This document shows, in pieces, positions 1 through 7,650 of a stretch of DNA of 8,405 nucleotides. The notes beneath the pieces are model-generated. The model was not told where the DNA came from, did not search any database, and saw only the letters and a list, made by a program, of their open reading frames with translations. Within the stretch, counting starts at the first letter, position 1; every line of letters begins with the position of its first letter. Origin of the DNA: Pseudomonadota bacterium (lineage in GTDB: Bacteria; Pseudomonadota; Alphaproteobacteria; Sphingomonadales; SMXR01); contig JACZYI010000070.1 of the NCBI GenBank assembly GCA_022571175.1, positions 1 through 8,405 on the forward strand, given 5' to 3'. The translations under genes were made by a program, and so were the position numbers.

Positions 1-59
1 CACTGGCGCTTGAGATCAAATTTTTCCCCGAGCTCTGGTCGTTCCGGACATTGCTGTAA
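1..59 (+). CDS. kynA: Tryptophan 2,3-dioxygenase, C-terminal tail (partial)
   Basis: Only the last 18 codons and a TAA stop (57-59) are inside the window, read in the frame beginning at base 3. The tail reads LALEIKFFPELWSFRTLL. A terminal FFPELW-x-VRT-like block is, from memory, how many bacterial heme tryptophan 2,3-dioxygenases end. That enzyme opens the indole ring of tryptophan to N-formylkynurenine in the cytoplasm, the first step of the kynurenine route. The call is strongly supported by context, because kynureninase begins 34 bases downstream on the same strand. The fragment is too short to show heme or substrate residues. The other two frames do not give a recognisable tail: one stops at base 11, the other runs into kynU. 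Confidence 0.68.
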   Translation, partial: LALEIKFFPELWSFRTLL

Positions 60-93
60 GAAATGCACGGCTCTAACAATATTGAATTTTTTC

Positions 94-1335
94 ATGAATA
101 ATCAACCACCTGAAGAAATCCTGAAACGGGACCAGAACGATCCGCTGGCCACCTTTCGGGATCGATTTGAGCTTCCTGATGGCGTGGTCTATCTGGATGG
201 GAATTCTCTCGGTGCCTTGCCACGGTCCGCGGGTCCGCGTCTGCAACAGATAATGCTGGAGGAATGGGGCCGGGACCTTATCAATGGCTGGAGTGACCAT
301 GGTTGGCTCAACCTGAATCAACGTATTGGAGACCGGATTGCCAAGCTTATAGGGGCAGGGGATGATGAAGTTATCATTGCCGACAGCACCACCATCAATA
401 TTTTCAAGATGGTCACCTCGGCGCTTGAGATGCGAGCGGGGCGGAAGATTATCTTGACCGAAGATGATAATTTCCCGACCGATCTTTATATTCTGGAAAG
501 TGTTGCCCGGCTGGCAGGGGATGACTGTATAATTCTGAAAGTTCCCCGCGATGATTTACTGGATGCCATTGATGACCAGACTGCGGTGGTTGTCCTCACC
601 CAGGTCAATTATCGCACCAGCGCCATCCTTGATATGGCCGCCATAACCGAGAAGGCTCATACCGAGGGGGCTCTTACCATGTGGGATTTGTCGCATAGTG
701 CTGGTGCGCTTCCGGTTGATCTCAATGGATGTGACGTGGATTTTGCGGTTGGCTGTGGCTATAAATATCTGAATGGCGGTCCTGGTGCGCCTGCCTATAT
801 TTTTGCGGCCCACAGGCATCAGGATGCGCTGAAGCCCGCTCTTGCCGGCTGGATGGGCCATTCACGCCCGTTTGATTTTTCACGCCAGCATAAGCCTGCT
901 GACGGCATTAGAAGGACTCTGACAGGAACACCGGCCATTCTGGCGCTCGCAGCGCTTGAAGAAGGTGTCAAAACCTTTGACGGTGTGGACATGTACATGG
1001 CCAGGGAAAAATCCATGGCTCTGACCGATCTTTTCATTGACCTGGTTGAACAAAAACTAACGGGTTTTGGCATTAGAATTTCCTGCCCAAGGCGGGCGGA
1101 AGATCGCGGAAACCAGGTTACATTTTCCCACCCGCAAGGCGACAGGCTTATGCAAGCCCTGATTGATGATGACGTGATCGGGGATTTCCGGGCACCAGAA
1201 ACCATGCGTTTTGGCATGGCTCCCCTTTATGTGCGTTATGAGGATATTTGGCTGGCGGTAAAGTCATTATATAATATTTTGGAAAACGAAATTCACTTGC
1301 AGCCAAAATATGATGAACGCCATGAGGTGACCTGA
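94..1335 (+). CDS. kynU: Kynureninase
   Basis: PLP enzyme (EC 3.7.1.3) that splits L-kynurenine into anthranilate and L-alanine in the cytoplasm. The 413-residue product has the usual family length. Visible landmarks are the N-terminal YLDGNSLG block (residues 33-40), NFPTD (126-130), WDLSHSAGALP (197-207, with Asp198 and His201 of the cofactor pocket) and GCGYKYLNGGPGAP (220-233), where Lys224 is the expected Schiff-base lysine. The open frame runs upstream to an ATG at base 10, but that start would lie inside the kynA tail and add 28 residues unlike the family. ATG 94 gives the normal N-terminus leading into FELPDGVVYLDGNSLG. No good Shine-Dalgarno sequence precedes it, so translation may depend on readthrough from kynA, whose stop is 34 bases before. 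A downstream TPR gene abuts the stop codon. No frameshift or missing motif is seen. Confidence 0.95.
   Translation: MNNQPPEEILKRDQNDPLATFRDRFELPDGVVYLDGNSLGALPRSAGPRLQQIMLEEWGRDLINGWSDHGWLNLNQRIGDRIAKLIGAGDDEVIIADSTTINIFKMVTSALEMRAGRKIILTEDDNFPTDLYILESVARLAGDDCIILKVPRDDLLDAIDDQTAVVVLTQVNYRTSAILDMAAITEKAHTEGALTMWDLSHSAGALPVDLNGCDVDFAVGCGYKYLNGGPGAPAYIFAAHRHQDALKPALAGWMGHSRPFDFSRQHKPADGIRRTLTGTPAILALAALEEGVKTFDGVDMYMAREKSMALTDLFIDLVEQKLTGFGIRISCPRRAEDRGNQVTFSHPQGDRLMQALIDDDVIGDFRAPETMRFGMAPLYVRYEDIWLAVKSLYNILENEIHLQPKYDERHEVT
1324..1330 (+). promoter_or_regulatory. Shine-Dalgarno site of the TPR gene inside the kynU 3' end
   Basis: The sequence GAGGTGA lies 5 bases before the ATG at 1336 and is formed by the last kynU codons. 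The kynU TGA (1333-1335) directly touches the ATG. This arrangement supports the chosen start of the TPR gene and suggests translational coupling. Confidence 0.6.
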
Positions 1336-2490
1336 ATGGCTTTGACCTTGAGCGAGGTTTCAATGAAATTGCAGGAAGCGGTCGGCCATCAAAATGAGGG
1401 CAGACTGGAGGCGGCGACAGCACTGTATGATGCAATCCTCGCGGATGAAGACGCTTTGCTAGCTTCAGATGCCACGCCCGGCAACCAGGCGGTTGCCGTA
1501 ATCACAGCCGTCTATAATAATTTGGGTTCGTTACGGCTGGTGGAGGGGCACGTTGAGGAGGCTCGGGTGGCTTTCAGGAGAGCTCTGGACTTGGCCCCGG
1601 GCAATCTTGACACCCTGACCAATCTGGCTCTGGTCAAACGCTACACGGGCAATCGCGCTGGGGCAGTGGAAGGCTACAAACAGGCGCTCGAAATAGAGGA
1701 AAATTATTTGCCTGCTCTTGTGGGCCTAGCCCAAACCTATGGTGAACTGGGACAATTTGAGAAGGGTGAGCAGTTATTGCAAAGGGCAACAGCCCGCTTA
1801 CCGGGAGAGCTGGGCCTGAAGGCTGAGCTGGCGAATATTCTCATTCCTATAGGCCGGGGCAAGGATGCGCTCCAGATTATTGAGCAAGCACTGGCCGTAA
1901 ATCCGGATCATTTTGGAGCTCTCACCTCGAAAGCCAAAGCATTACAGCTGGTGGGCGAACTGGATGAGGCGATCATGCTCCTGGAAAAACTTGTATCAAG
2001 ACAACCCGAAAATGCCATCTTGTTAAATGCCTTGGGTTTGGCCGAACAAAGGAGAGGAAACGAGGAAGCAGCCGCGGCCTGCTTCCAGAAAGCCATGCTG
2101 GCGAGCCCGGGTTTTGAACAGCCCTATAGCAATTTGGCCGCACTCCATGAGCAACATGACCAGATTGAAGACGCAAAAAAAATAACCGAGGAAGGGTTGA
2201 AGCGGTTTCCGGACAGCCGTCACTTTCTGTTGTTGACTGTCAGGTTCACTCGCCGGGACGGGGATTACAGCACCGCCATGACAATTCTGGACACCCTTCC
2301 CATGGCGGATTCGGACGATCAAATCAGCTATCAATGCCTGTTGGAACGGGCAGAGCTTTACCGGCAGCTTGCAAATGAATCGGCGGCAAAAGAATGTGAC
2401 CAGCGCGCGAGAGAGTTACGGAACCGTTATCCCGGCTTGATTTTAGAGTATTCGAGCAAAGACAAAGACCGGGCAAAAAGCTCTGACTAG
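1336..2490 (+). CDS. Tetratricopeptide-repeat protein of unknown role
   Basis: The 384-residue protein is built almost entirely from TPR-type helix pairs, a fold for protein-protein contact. Repeats can be seen at about residues 57-90 (YNNLGSLRLVEGHVEEARVAF then RRALDLAPGN), 91-124, 125-158, 193-226 (LVGELDEAIMLLEKLVSRQPEN), 227-260 (LNALGLAEQRRGNEEAAAACF then ASPG) and 261-294, with more degenerate copies at 159-192 and toward 340-365. There is no signal peptide, transmembrane segment or enzymatic domain. Some bacterial TPR proteins of this style carry a C-terminal sulfotransferase domain, but this one ends in a charged tail without it. The start is the ATG touching the kynU stop, with a Shine-Dalgarno site inside kynU, so it is probably co-transcribed and coupled with the kyn genes. 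Function is not recognisable. A link to kynurenine catabolism rests only on position. Confidence 0.88.
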   Translation: MALTLSEVSMKLQEAVGHQNEGRLEAATALYDAILADEDALLASDATPGNQAVAVITAVYNNLGSLRLVEGHVEEARVAFRRALDLAPGNLDTLTNLALVKRYTGNRAGAVEGYKQALEIEENYLPALVGLAQTYGELGQFEKGEQLLQRATARLPGELGLKAELANILIPIGRGKDALQIIEQALAVNPDHFGALTSKAKALQLVGELDEAIMLLEKLVSRQPENAILLNALGLAEQRRGNEEAAAACFQKAMLASPGFEQPYSNLAALHEQHDQIEDAKKITEEGLKRFPDSRHFLLLTVRFTRRDGDYSTAMTILDTLPMADSDDQISYQCLLERAELYRQLANESAAKECDQRARELRNRYPGLILEYSSKDKDRAKSSD

Positions 2491-2576
2491 TCCCCCACTT
2501 TCACCATCAATTTCCTGACCAGATCGGCAGTTCTCAGGTCTGCAATAAGGTCCGGAAGTGAAAGAGTCTCACTCAT
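2487..2576 (-). CDS. Possible small ORF, 29 residues, unrecognised
   Basis: On the minus strand an ATG at 2576 opens a 29-codon frame ending in TAG (2489-2487). The product starts MSETLSLPDLIADLRTADLV and ends in KLMVKVGD. It looks like one amphipathic helix, with regularly spaced Leu, Ile and Val among charged residues, and no cysteines. An AGGA-type ribosome site (CAGGAA) stands about 10 bases before the ATG, and an in-frame stop lies a few codons upstream, so it is self-contained. Its stop interlocks with the TAG of the TPR gene through a shared CTAG. I do not recognise a family. It may be a chance frame: 29 codons is short, and a CTAG palindrome automatically gives a stop on each strand. 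Confidence 0.25.
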   Translation of the reverse strand: MSETLSLPDLIADLRTADLVRKLMVKVGD

Positions 2577-2587
2577 TATGCTAAAAT
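2558..2587 (+). promoter_or_regulatory. Weak candidate sigma-70 promoter for the nucleotidyltransferase/M14 pair
   Basis: GTGAAA (2558-2563, 4 of 6 matches to TTGACA), an 18-base spacer, then TAAAAT (2582-2587, 5 of 6 matches to TATAAT). It lies in the only gap upstream of the gene starting at 2725 and would give a leader of about 130 bases. The -35 match is poor, so this is a suggestion only. The rest of the 2491-2724 gap shows no convincing terminator or RNA structure. Confidence 0.22.
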
Positions 2588-2724
2588 TCCTGTTTCAATG
2601 ATGCCATCTGCGGTGTGGCAAATGAAAAGCTGTTCAGTTACAGTTTGTCCTGGGGTAAGGAGCCATGCCGGTAATGGCGAGCAGAAACCATCTTGCCGGT
2701 GTTTGATCGGGGGCTATTCAGAAA

Positions 2725-3537
2725 ATGACGGACAAGATATCATTCACAGCCCTGGTGCTGGCCGGTGACCGGCAAGGTGAAAATCTTGTGGCCGATGAAG
2801 CGGGCGTCCAGCGAAAAGTTTTAAGTCTCATTTCCGGGCGTCCCATGGCGGCATATTGTTTGCAGGCCCTCGCTTCGTCGGAGAAAATATCGAGGGTAAT
2901 TATCCTTTCAAATCAATCCAGCGATATAGAAGAGGGTCTGGCAGATTATCTCCCCGAGGGGCTTGAAATCCAGTTTATGGAAGGAGAATCCTCTCCTGTT
3001 CGAAGTGTTCTGGCCTATGTCAAGAGCAAGGATATTCAATTTCCCCTCCTGATTATGACAGCGGATAATCCCTTGATCACTGCCCGTATCACTGACGAGT
3101 TTCTAGAGGCAGCACTGGGGGAACAGGCGGAGTTCGTGGTGGGATTGGCGTCAGAAACATCGGTCGAAAAACGGTTTCCCGGAGCTGGTCGAACCTATTA
3201 TCACTTCAGCGATGAGAATTACACGGGCTGCAATCTCTATGTCATGTTTGGAGCGGGAGCGACCAGAACCATCGAGTTTTGGACCAAGGTTGAAAACAAA
3301 CGAAAAAAAATGATCAAGATATTATGGGCATTCGGACCCTTGAACGCTTTGGCTGTCCTCTTGGGGCGCTATTCTCTGGATCGGGCCTTTGTCAGGGCAA
3401 GCAAGGTTCTCAAAACCCGGATCAGACCGGTTATTCTTGAAGATGGCAGTGCGGCCATGGATGTGGACCGGCCAATGCATTTGAAAATCGCCAGCGATGT
3501 TATTGATCTGGCTCGAGAAAACCCGAAAGATCAATAA
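2725..3537 (+). CDS. MobA-like nucleotidyltransferase family protein
   Basis: The 270-residue protein has the Rossmann-like fold of NTP transferases (MobA/CofC/IspD/GlmU superfamily), which join a nucleotide to a phosphorylated or cofactor substrate. Seen in order: the N-terminal strand and loop TALVLAGDRQGE (8-19), Lys31 in RKVLSLISGRPM (30-41), the metal-binding segment MTADNPLI (111-118, Asp113), GCNLYVM (168-174) and a C-terminal AMDVDRPMHL (244-253) like the D-x-D-x-P-x-x-L end of this superfamily. A hydrophobic stretch at about 198-215 probably packs as helices rather than forming a membrane segment. The loop has LAGD where the superfamily usually has LAGG. The substrate cannot be inferred. 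ATG 2725 is the first start after an in-frame stop at 2704-2706; its ribosome site is weak. It precedes the M14 peptidase gene by 30 bases, probably in one transcript, though no functional link is obvious. Confidence 0.8.
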   Translation: MTDKISFTALVLAGDRQGENLVADEAGVQRKVLSLISGRPMAAYCLQALASSEKISRVIILSNQSSDIEEGLADYLPEGLEIQFMEGESSPVRSVLAYVKSKDIQFPLLIMTADNPLITARITDEFLEAALGEQAEFVVGLASETSVEKRFPGAGRTYYHFSDENYTGCNLYVMFGAGATRTIEFWTKVENKRKKMIKILWAFGPLNALAVLLGRYSLDRAFVRASKVLKTRIRPVILEDGSAAMDVDRPMHLKIASDVIDLARENPKDQ

Positions 3538-3567
3538 ATTTGTGACCATCAGGAAAGGATTACAGAT

Positions 3568-6150
3568 ATGAAATTCACATATAGAATTATTTTTGCCATG
3601 CTGATTGCGATGGTCTGGGCAGTTCCAGCCAATACTGCGGACGCCTATGATGAATTTCGCATTGAAAATGTCCGTTATGACGCACGCTTTCCTGATCCGG
3701 ATAGTTTTTTAGGCCATCGACTGGGCGAAGCACCGGTCCGGCATCATATGCTGGTCAGCTACTTTGAGACCATTGCTGCCATGTCTGACCGGATTTCCAT
3801 TGAAATTATTGGCTATAGCCATGAACGCCGTCCCATTCTGTTCCTCGTCATTACTTCTCCTGAAAATCACACGCGACTCGACGATATTCAGAAACGGCAT
3901 ATTGCCCTGACAGACCCGGATTCCAACCAGCGAATACGGGATGATATGCCAGTGGTGACCTGGCTGAACTATGGTGTGCATGGCGCTGAGGCGAGTGGCA
4001 TGGATGCGGCCCTGCCAACCCTTTATCATTTGGCTGCGGCCCAGGGTCCGGAAATAGAGGAGCTGCTTGAAAACTCAGTCATTTTGATGACCGCCATATT
4101 CAACCCGGATGGTCACAGCCGACGCGCGGCCTGGTTTGACCAGAATCTGGCGCTTGCGGTCAACACTGACAGGTCCACCAGGCTTCATAATGCTGCCTGG
4201 CCCGGCGCCCGGACCAACCATTACTGGTTTGATCTTAACCGGCAATGGCTGCTCCTGACACAACCTGAATCCCGTGCCTGGGTGGCCAAATGGCATGAAT
4301 GGAGGCCTAATTTGTCAATCGACTATCATGAGATGGGATCGGACTCGACCTATTATTTTCATCCGGGCGTGGCCTCCAGAACCTATCCACTCGTTCCGGA
4401 TGAGGTCATGGATCTGATGGCTGAATTTTCCGAACATCCTGCGGAGTTTATGGATTCCGAAGCGCGGCTTTATTATGGCAAGGAGAGTTTCGATAATTTT
4501 TATATTGGCAAGGGATCTACCTATCCCTTGATGAATGGTGCGGTTGGCATCCTCTATGAGGCTGGTAATGCCGGTGGTGGTGTGGTGGAAACCGTCAATG
4601 GGCTCAAAAGCTACCGTGATAATATTCGCACACATTTCAGAACCAGCATCACCAGCGTGGAAGGTGCACTTGCCTTGCGTATCAAGCTGCTCGATTTTCA
4701 AAAGCGATTTTATGCGGACACAATCGAGATAGCTGAATCCGAAAATGTGAAAGCCTATGTTTTTTCCGCTAATGGCGATCAGGCCCGCATGCATCATTTT
4801 CTGGATTTGCTCGCCCGACACCGGATTGAAGCATTTGAATTGCGTCGGGGCATTGCCGCAAGTGGGCAAAGGTTTGAGCCGGGTGATGCATATATCGTCC
4901 CGATGGATCAACCTCAGATTCGCATGATTAAAGCCCTGTTCGAGACCATTACCGAGTTTGAAGATACGACATTTTATGACATCTCATCCTGGACCATGCC
5001 CTTTGCCTTCAATCTGGATTATGCCGCATTGGGCGCTCGTCTGTTCAAACGAAATCTCCTGGGCGGTGAAGCAGCGATGGTTATGCCGGTGGCTAGCCCT
5101 CCCACGCGCACACGCTACGCCTATATGTTCAGTTGGGATCAATATTATGCCCCCCGCGCGCTCAATCGACTTTTGAGCGAAGGTGTTCTGGCCAAAGTTG
5201 CCACTCGCGAAGTTGAAATCACCACCACAAGCGGTATTGTTACCATGCTGCGGGGCAGCATTATGGTGCCATTGGAGAACCAAACAGTCTCTGCCACTCA
5301 AATATTTGAGCTCATGCAACAAGCAGCATCAGAAGATGCTGTCACCGTTCATGCGGTGACCTCTGGCCGAGCCACAGGACAAGGTGATCTGGGCGGGCCA
5401 TCTTTCCGGGCTTTGGAGATGCCCAAGACTCTTATGGTGGTCGGGGATGGCGTCAGTGCGTATAACGCGGGAGAAATATGGCATCTTCTCGACTTTCGCA
5501 TGAACATGTCGCTGACAATGATGGACCAGACTGATTTGGGATCGATCGACTGGGCCCGCTACAGCCATATTATTTTTCCGGGTGGATCGGGTGTTGGACT
5601 GGACGAGCAGGACACAGAGCGATTGAAACAGTGGGTTGAGGAAGGGGGTAGCCTGATCGGTATGCGCCAGGGTGCACTGTGGATTAACCAAACCATTCTA
5701 AACCCGGTCAACAGCACCGATGAGGAGGCCGATAAGGAAGAAATCGACCGTAAGGTCTATGGCGGCAAAGATTCCGATGAAGCCATTGGTTTGATTTCGG
5801 GTACGATTTTCCGGGGCGATCTGGATATCACCCACCCCATCGGCTTTGGCTATCCGGATCGGGAACTGGCTGTTCACCGGGATACCAACATTCTTTTTGA
5901 ACGACCCGAGAACCCCTATGCTACTGTTTTTCAGTATGACGAAAATGACCCGCTACTGTCGGGGTATGCCTCGAGGGAAAACCGGGACAAGCTGGCCGGA
6001 ACGGCGGGTATTATTGCCGAGCGAAAAGGGTCAGGCAGCATCATTCTTTATGCTGACAATATGAATTTTCGCGGCATTTGGTATGGCACCAACAAGCTGT
6101 TTCTGAACAGTCTGTTTTTCTCGAAGGCATTTGATCATGTCGAAGACTGA
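3568..6150 (+). CDS. Exported M14 zinc metallocarboxypeptidase with C-terminal amidotransferase-like domain
   Basis: The 860-residue protein begins with a Sec signal peptide: basic start, hydrophobic core at about 7-19, likely cleavage after ADA (24-26). It should act in the periplasm or outside. The peptidase domain (about 35-370) carries the M14 set: His138 and Glu141 in HGAE, NPDG (179-182) followed by Arg185/Arg186, DLNRQW (222-227, the Asn-Arg carboxylate-binding pair), a third ligand His254 in DYHEMG, and a likely catalytic Glu331 in LYEAG. This predicts zinc-dependent trimming of peptides, although related large M14 proteins are mostly uncharacterised. After a linking region (about 371-610), residues about 620-720 resemble a class I glutamine-amidotransferase fold (TLMVVGDG, IIFPGGSG 668-675, GGSLIGMRQGA 693-703), but the elbow has Arg-Gln instead of a cysteine. 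A Shine-Dalgarno run (AGGAAAGGA, 3551-3559) supports the start. The gene ends 12 bases from convergent gloB. Confidence 0.88.
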   Translation: MKFTYRIIFAMLIAMVWAVPANTADAYDEFRIENVRYDARFPDPDSFLGHRLGEAPVRHHMLVSYFETIAAMSDRISIEIIGYSHERRPILFLVITSPENHTRLDDIQKRHIALTDPDSNQRIRDDMPVVTWLNYGVHGAEASGMDAALPTLYHLAAAQGPEIEELLENSVILMTAIFNPDGHSRRAAWFDQNLALAVNTDRSTRLHNAAWPGARTNHYWFDLNRQWLLLTQPESRAWVAKWHEWRPNLSIDYHEMGSDSTYYFHPGVASRTYPLVPDEVMDLMAEFSEHPAEFMDSEARLYYGKESFDNFYIGKGSTYPLMNGAVGILYEAGNAGGGVVETVNGLKSYRDNIRTHFRTSITSVEGALALRIKLLDFQKRFYADTIEIAESENVKAYVFSANGDQARMHHFLDLLARHRIEAFELRRGIAASGQRFEPGDAYIVPMDQPQIRMIKALFETITEFEDTTFYDISSWTMPFAFNLDYAALGARLFKRNLLGGEAAMVMPVASPPTRTRYAYMFSWDQYYAPRALNRLLSEGVLAKVATREVEITTTSGIVTMLRGSIMVPLENQTVSATQIFELMQQAASEDAVTVHAVTSGRATGQGDLGGPSFRALEMPKTLMVVGDGVSAYNAGEIWHLLDFRMNMSLTMMDQTDLGSIDWARYSHIIFPGGSGVGLDEQDTERLKQWVEEGGSLIGMRQGALWINQTILNPVNSTDEEADKEEIDRKVYGGKDSDEAIGLISGTIFRGDLDITHPIGFGYPDRELAVHRDTNILFERPENPYATVFQYDENDPLLSGYASRENRDKLAGTAGIIAERKGSGSIILYADNMNFRGIWYGTNKLFLNSLFFSKAFDHVED

Positions 6151-6162
6151 GGGAAGGCAAGA

Positions 6163-6933
6163 TTAAAAGGCGTCTTTTTGCTGACGAATTTTGGCGAAGA
6201 TTTCAACAGCATCCCCGTCCGGATTGCCAACAGCCGCTTTAAGCTCAGGCTGGTCTGCCCGCAAAAAAGGATTTGTTTCTTTTTCAACACCCATAACGGA
6301 AGGCACGGTTGATTTGCCAAGCTGCCGTAGCGCTAAAACTTCGGCCATTCTTGTGGCCAGGGCGTCATTCAAAGGCTCGATGGTTTTGGCAAATCTACCA
6401 TTGGCTTCGGTATATTCATGGGCACAATAAATCCGCGTTTGATCGGGCAGGGCTCTCAGTTTTTTTAGGGAATTCCACATCTGTTCAGGTGTGCCTTCAA
6501 ACAGCCGGCCGCAGCCCATTGAAAAAAGCGTGTCACCGCAAAAAAGAGCATCCGACTCCTCAAACCAGTATGCCATATGGCCCCGGGTGTGGCCAGGTAT
6601 ATCAAATATTGTGGCGCGGGCATTTCCCAGATCATAACTTTCGCCCTCTGACAACGAGATATCAATTCCAGGGATACGTGCCTCATCTGCAGCCGGACCC
6701 ACTATGATGCAGCCGGTTTCCGCTTTGAGCTGCAAGTTTCCACCCACATGATCCATGTGATGATGGGTATTCAAAATATGCGTTAACTGCCAGCCCCGTT
6801 TCTTCAAGGCCTCCAGAACCGGCTCACTTATCGCCGGGTCGATAACCGCTGTTTTCAAGGATTCCGGTTCATGTGCCAGATAAATATAATTATCCATCAG
6901 AACTGGTAGCTGGATGATTTGAAGCTCAGCCAA
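6163..6933 (-). CDS. gloB: Hydroxyacylglutathione hydrolase (glyoxalase II)
   Basis: Cytoplasmic metallo-beta-lactamase-fold thioesterase (EC 3.1.2.6) that hydrolyses S-lactoylglutathione to D-lactate and glutathione, the second step of methylglyoxal detoxification. The 256 residues match the family length. Binuclear metal ligands are visible: THHHMDH (His57, His59, Asp61, His62), His115 in IPGHTRGH, Asp134 in FCGDTLF and His172 in AHEYT. NPFLR (221-225) is the usual C-terminal signature. The start is a TTG at 6933. No in-frame ATG exists between an upstream in-frame stop and this codon, and the next ATG (residue 13) would remove the conserved first strand before MDNYIYL. The TTG lies 5 bases after the folE stop, so translation is probably coupled to folE. 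No clear Shine-Dalgarno site is seen. Glyoxalase I is not in the window. Confidence 0.95.
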   Translation of the reverse strand: MAELQIIQLPVLMDNYIYLAHEPESLKTAVIDPAISEPVLEALKKRGWQLTHILNTHHHMDHVGGNLQLKAETGCIIVGPAADEARIPGIDISLSEGESYDLGNARATIFDIPGHTRGHMAYWFEESDALFCGDTLFSMGCGRLFEGTPEQMWNSLKKLRALPDQTRIYCAHEYTEANGRFAKTIEPLNDALATRMAEVLALRQLGKSTVPSVMGVEKETNPFLRADQPELKAAVGNPDGDAVEIFAKIRQQKDAF

Positions 6934-6938
6934 TTTGA

Positions 6939-7586
6939 TTAATCTTCGCTTTGACCAATCATGGCAAAAAACCGGGTTTCCATTCTCGGGTCTTCAGCAA
7001 AAACGCCCCTGAATTGTGTGGTCACGGTGGAGGAGTGAATTTTTTTGACACCGCGGGTGGTCATACAACCATGTAACGCATCAATCAAAACCGCCACCCC
7101 TCGGGGTTTCAAATGTTTTTCAATGGCATCCGCAATTTGCACAGTCATGGTTTCCTGTGTTTGCAGGCGTTTTGAGAAAATTTCAACCAGACGTGCCAGC
7201 TTTGAAATGCCAACTACCTTGCCATCAGGCAAATAGGCCACATGAGCTCTACCGATAATGGCTGCCATGTGATGCTCGCAGTGGCTTTCAATATTGATGT
7301 CCCTGACCACCACGATATCGTCATAGCCTTCGACTTCCTGGAAGGTTTTTTTGAGTACATCTGCCGGATCCTGATCATAGCCTGAGAAATATTCCTGATA
7401 GGCCTTGACGACCCTTTTGGGTGTTTCCAGCAAACCTTCGCGTGCGGGATCGTCCCCCGCCCAGCGTATCAAGGTCCGAACGGCTTCCTCCGCCTCTTCC
7501 CGTGATGGCTTGGTGGTAACGCCTTTTTCACTCAAGGCCCCAGAGTCCTTGGATGATTGCAGTTTTTTGACGACAGCATCCATCAT
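6939..7586 (-). CDS. folE: GTP cyclohydrolase I
   Basis: Converts GTP to 7,8-dihydroneopterin triphosphate (EC 3.5.4.16), the entry to tetrahydrofolate and other pterins; the family forms cytoplasmic homodecamers. With the start at ATG 7586 the protein has 215 residues, normal for the type IA family. Zinc ligands are in place: Cys103 and His106 in SHCEHHMA (101-108) and Cys174 in LHGCMTTRGV (171-180). Other signatures are ETPKRV (54-59), GISKLARLV (126-134) and RLQTQETMT (140-148). An open frame continues upstream to an ATG at 7661, but that would add 25 poorly matching residues and overlap the predicted -10 box. ATG 7586 has a strong ribosome site (AAAGGAAA, 7598-7591). The N-terminal 30 residues are variable and charged, as is common. 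gloB follows after 5 bases in the same operon. Confidence 0.96.
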   Translation of the reverse strand: MMDAVVKKLQSSKDSGALSEKGVTTKPSREEAEEAVRTLIRWAGDDPAREGLLETPKRVVKAYQEYFSGYDQDPADVLKKTFQEVEGYDDIVVVRDINIESHCEHHMAAIIGRAHVAYLPDGKVVGISKLARLVEIFSKRLQTQETMTVQIADAIEKHLKPRGVAVLIDALHGCMTTRGVKKIHSSTVTTQFRGVFAEDPRMETRFFAMIGQSED

Positions 7587-7590
7587 TCGA

Positions 7591-7598
7591 TTTCCTTT
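7591..7598 (-). promoter_or_regulatory. Ribosome binding site that fixes the folE start
   Basis: Read on the minus strand the bases are AAAGGAAA, followed by TCGA and then ATG at 7586. A second ATG follows directly at 7583 and could also be used. The site rules against the longer frame beginning at 7661. Confidence 0.7.
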
Positions 7599-7650
7599 TA
7601 GGCCGAATCCTCGAGAATCGGGTTCGACGCAGGGCAAGTCAAAGCAGGGC

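Noticed and set aside
10..93. N-terminal extension of kynureninase from ATG 10
   Set aside because: It overlaps the kynA tail, the residues are unlike the family, and ATG 94 gives a standard kynureninase N-terminus.
63..101. Twelve-codon open frame before and across the kynU start
   Set aside because: Very short, no good ribosome site and no attenuator-like tryptophan codons or hairpin.
2556..2576. Short inverted repeat AGTGA/TCACT as a terminator of the TPR gene
   Set aside because: Only 5 paired bases and no T-run after it.
2657..2706. Leader peptide after a TAAGGAG sequence (ATG 2665 or 2674, ending at TGA 2704)
   Set aside because: ATG 2665 is only 2 bases from the ribosome site and the 10-13 residue product has no attenuation features or terminator-like structure after it.
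4315..4911. 198-codon minus-strand open frame inside the M14 gene
   Set aside because: Shadow frame opposite a well-supported coding region, with no recognisable motif and no ribosome site noted.
6165..6179. AAAAG/CTTTT hairpin between the M14 gene and gloB as a two-way terminator
   Set aside because: A weak AT stem made of the last gloB codons; no GC-rich stem is present.
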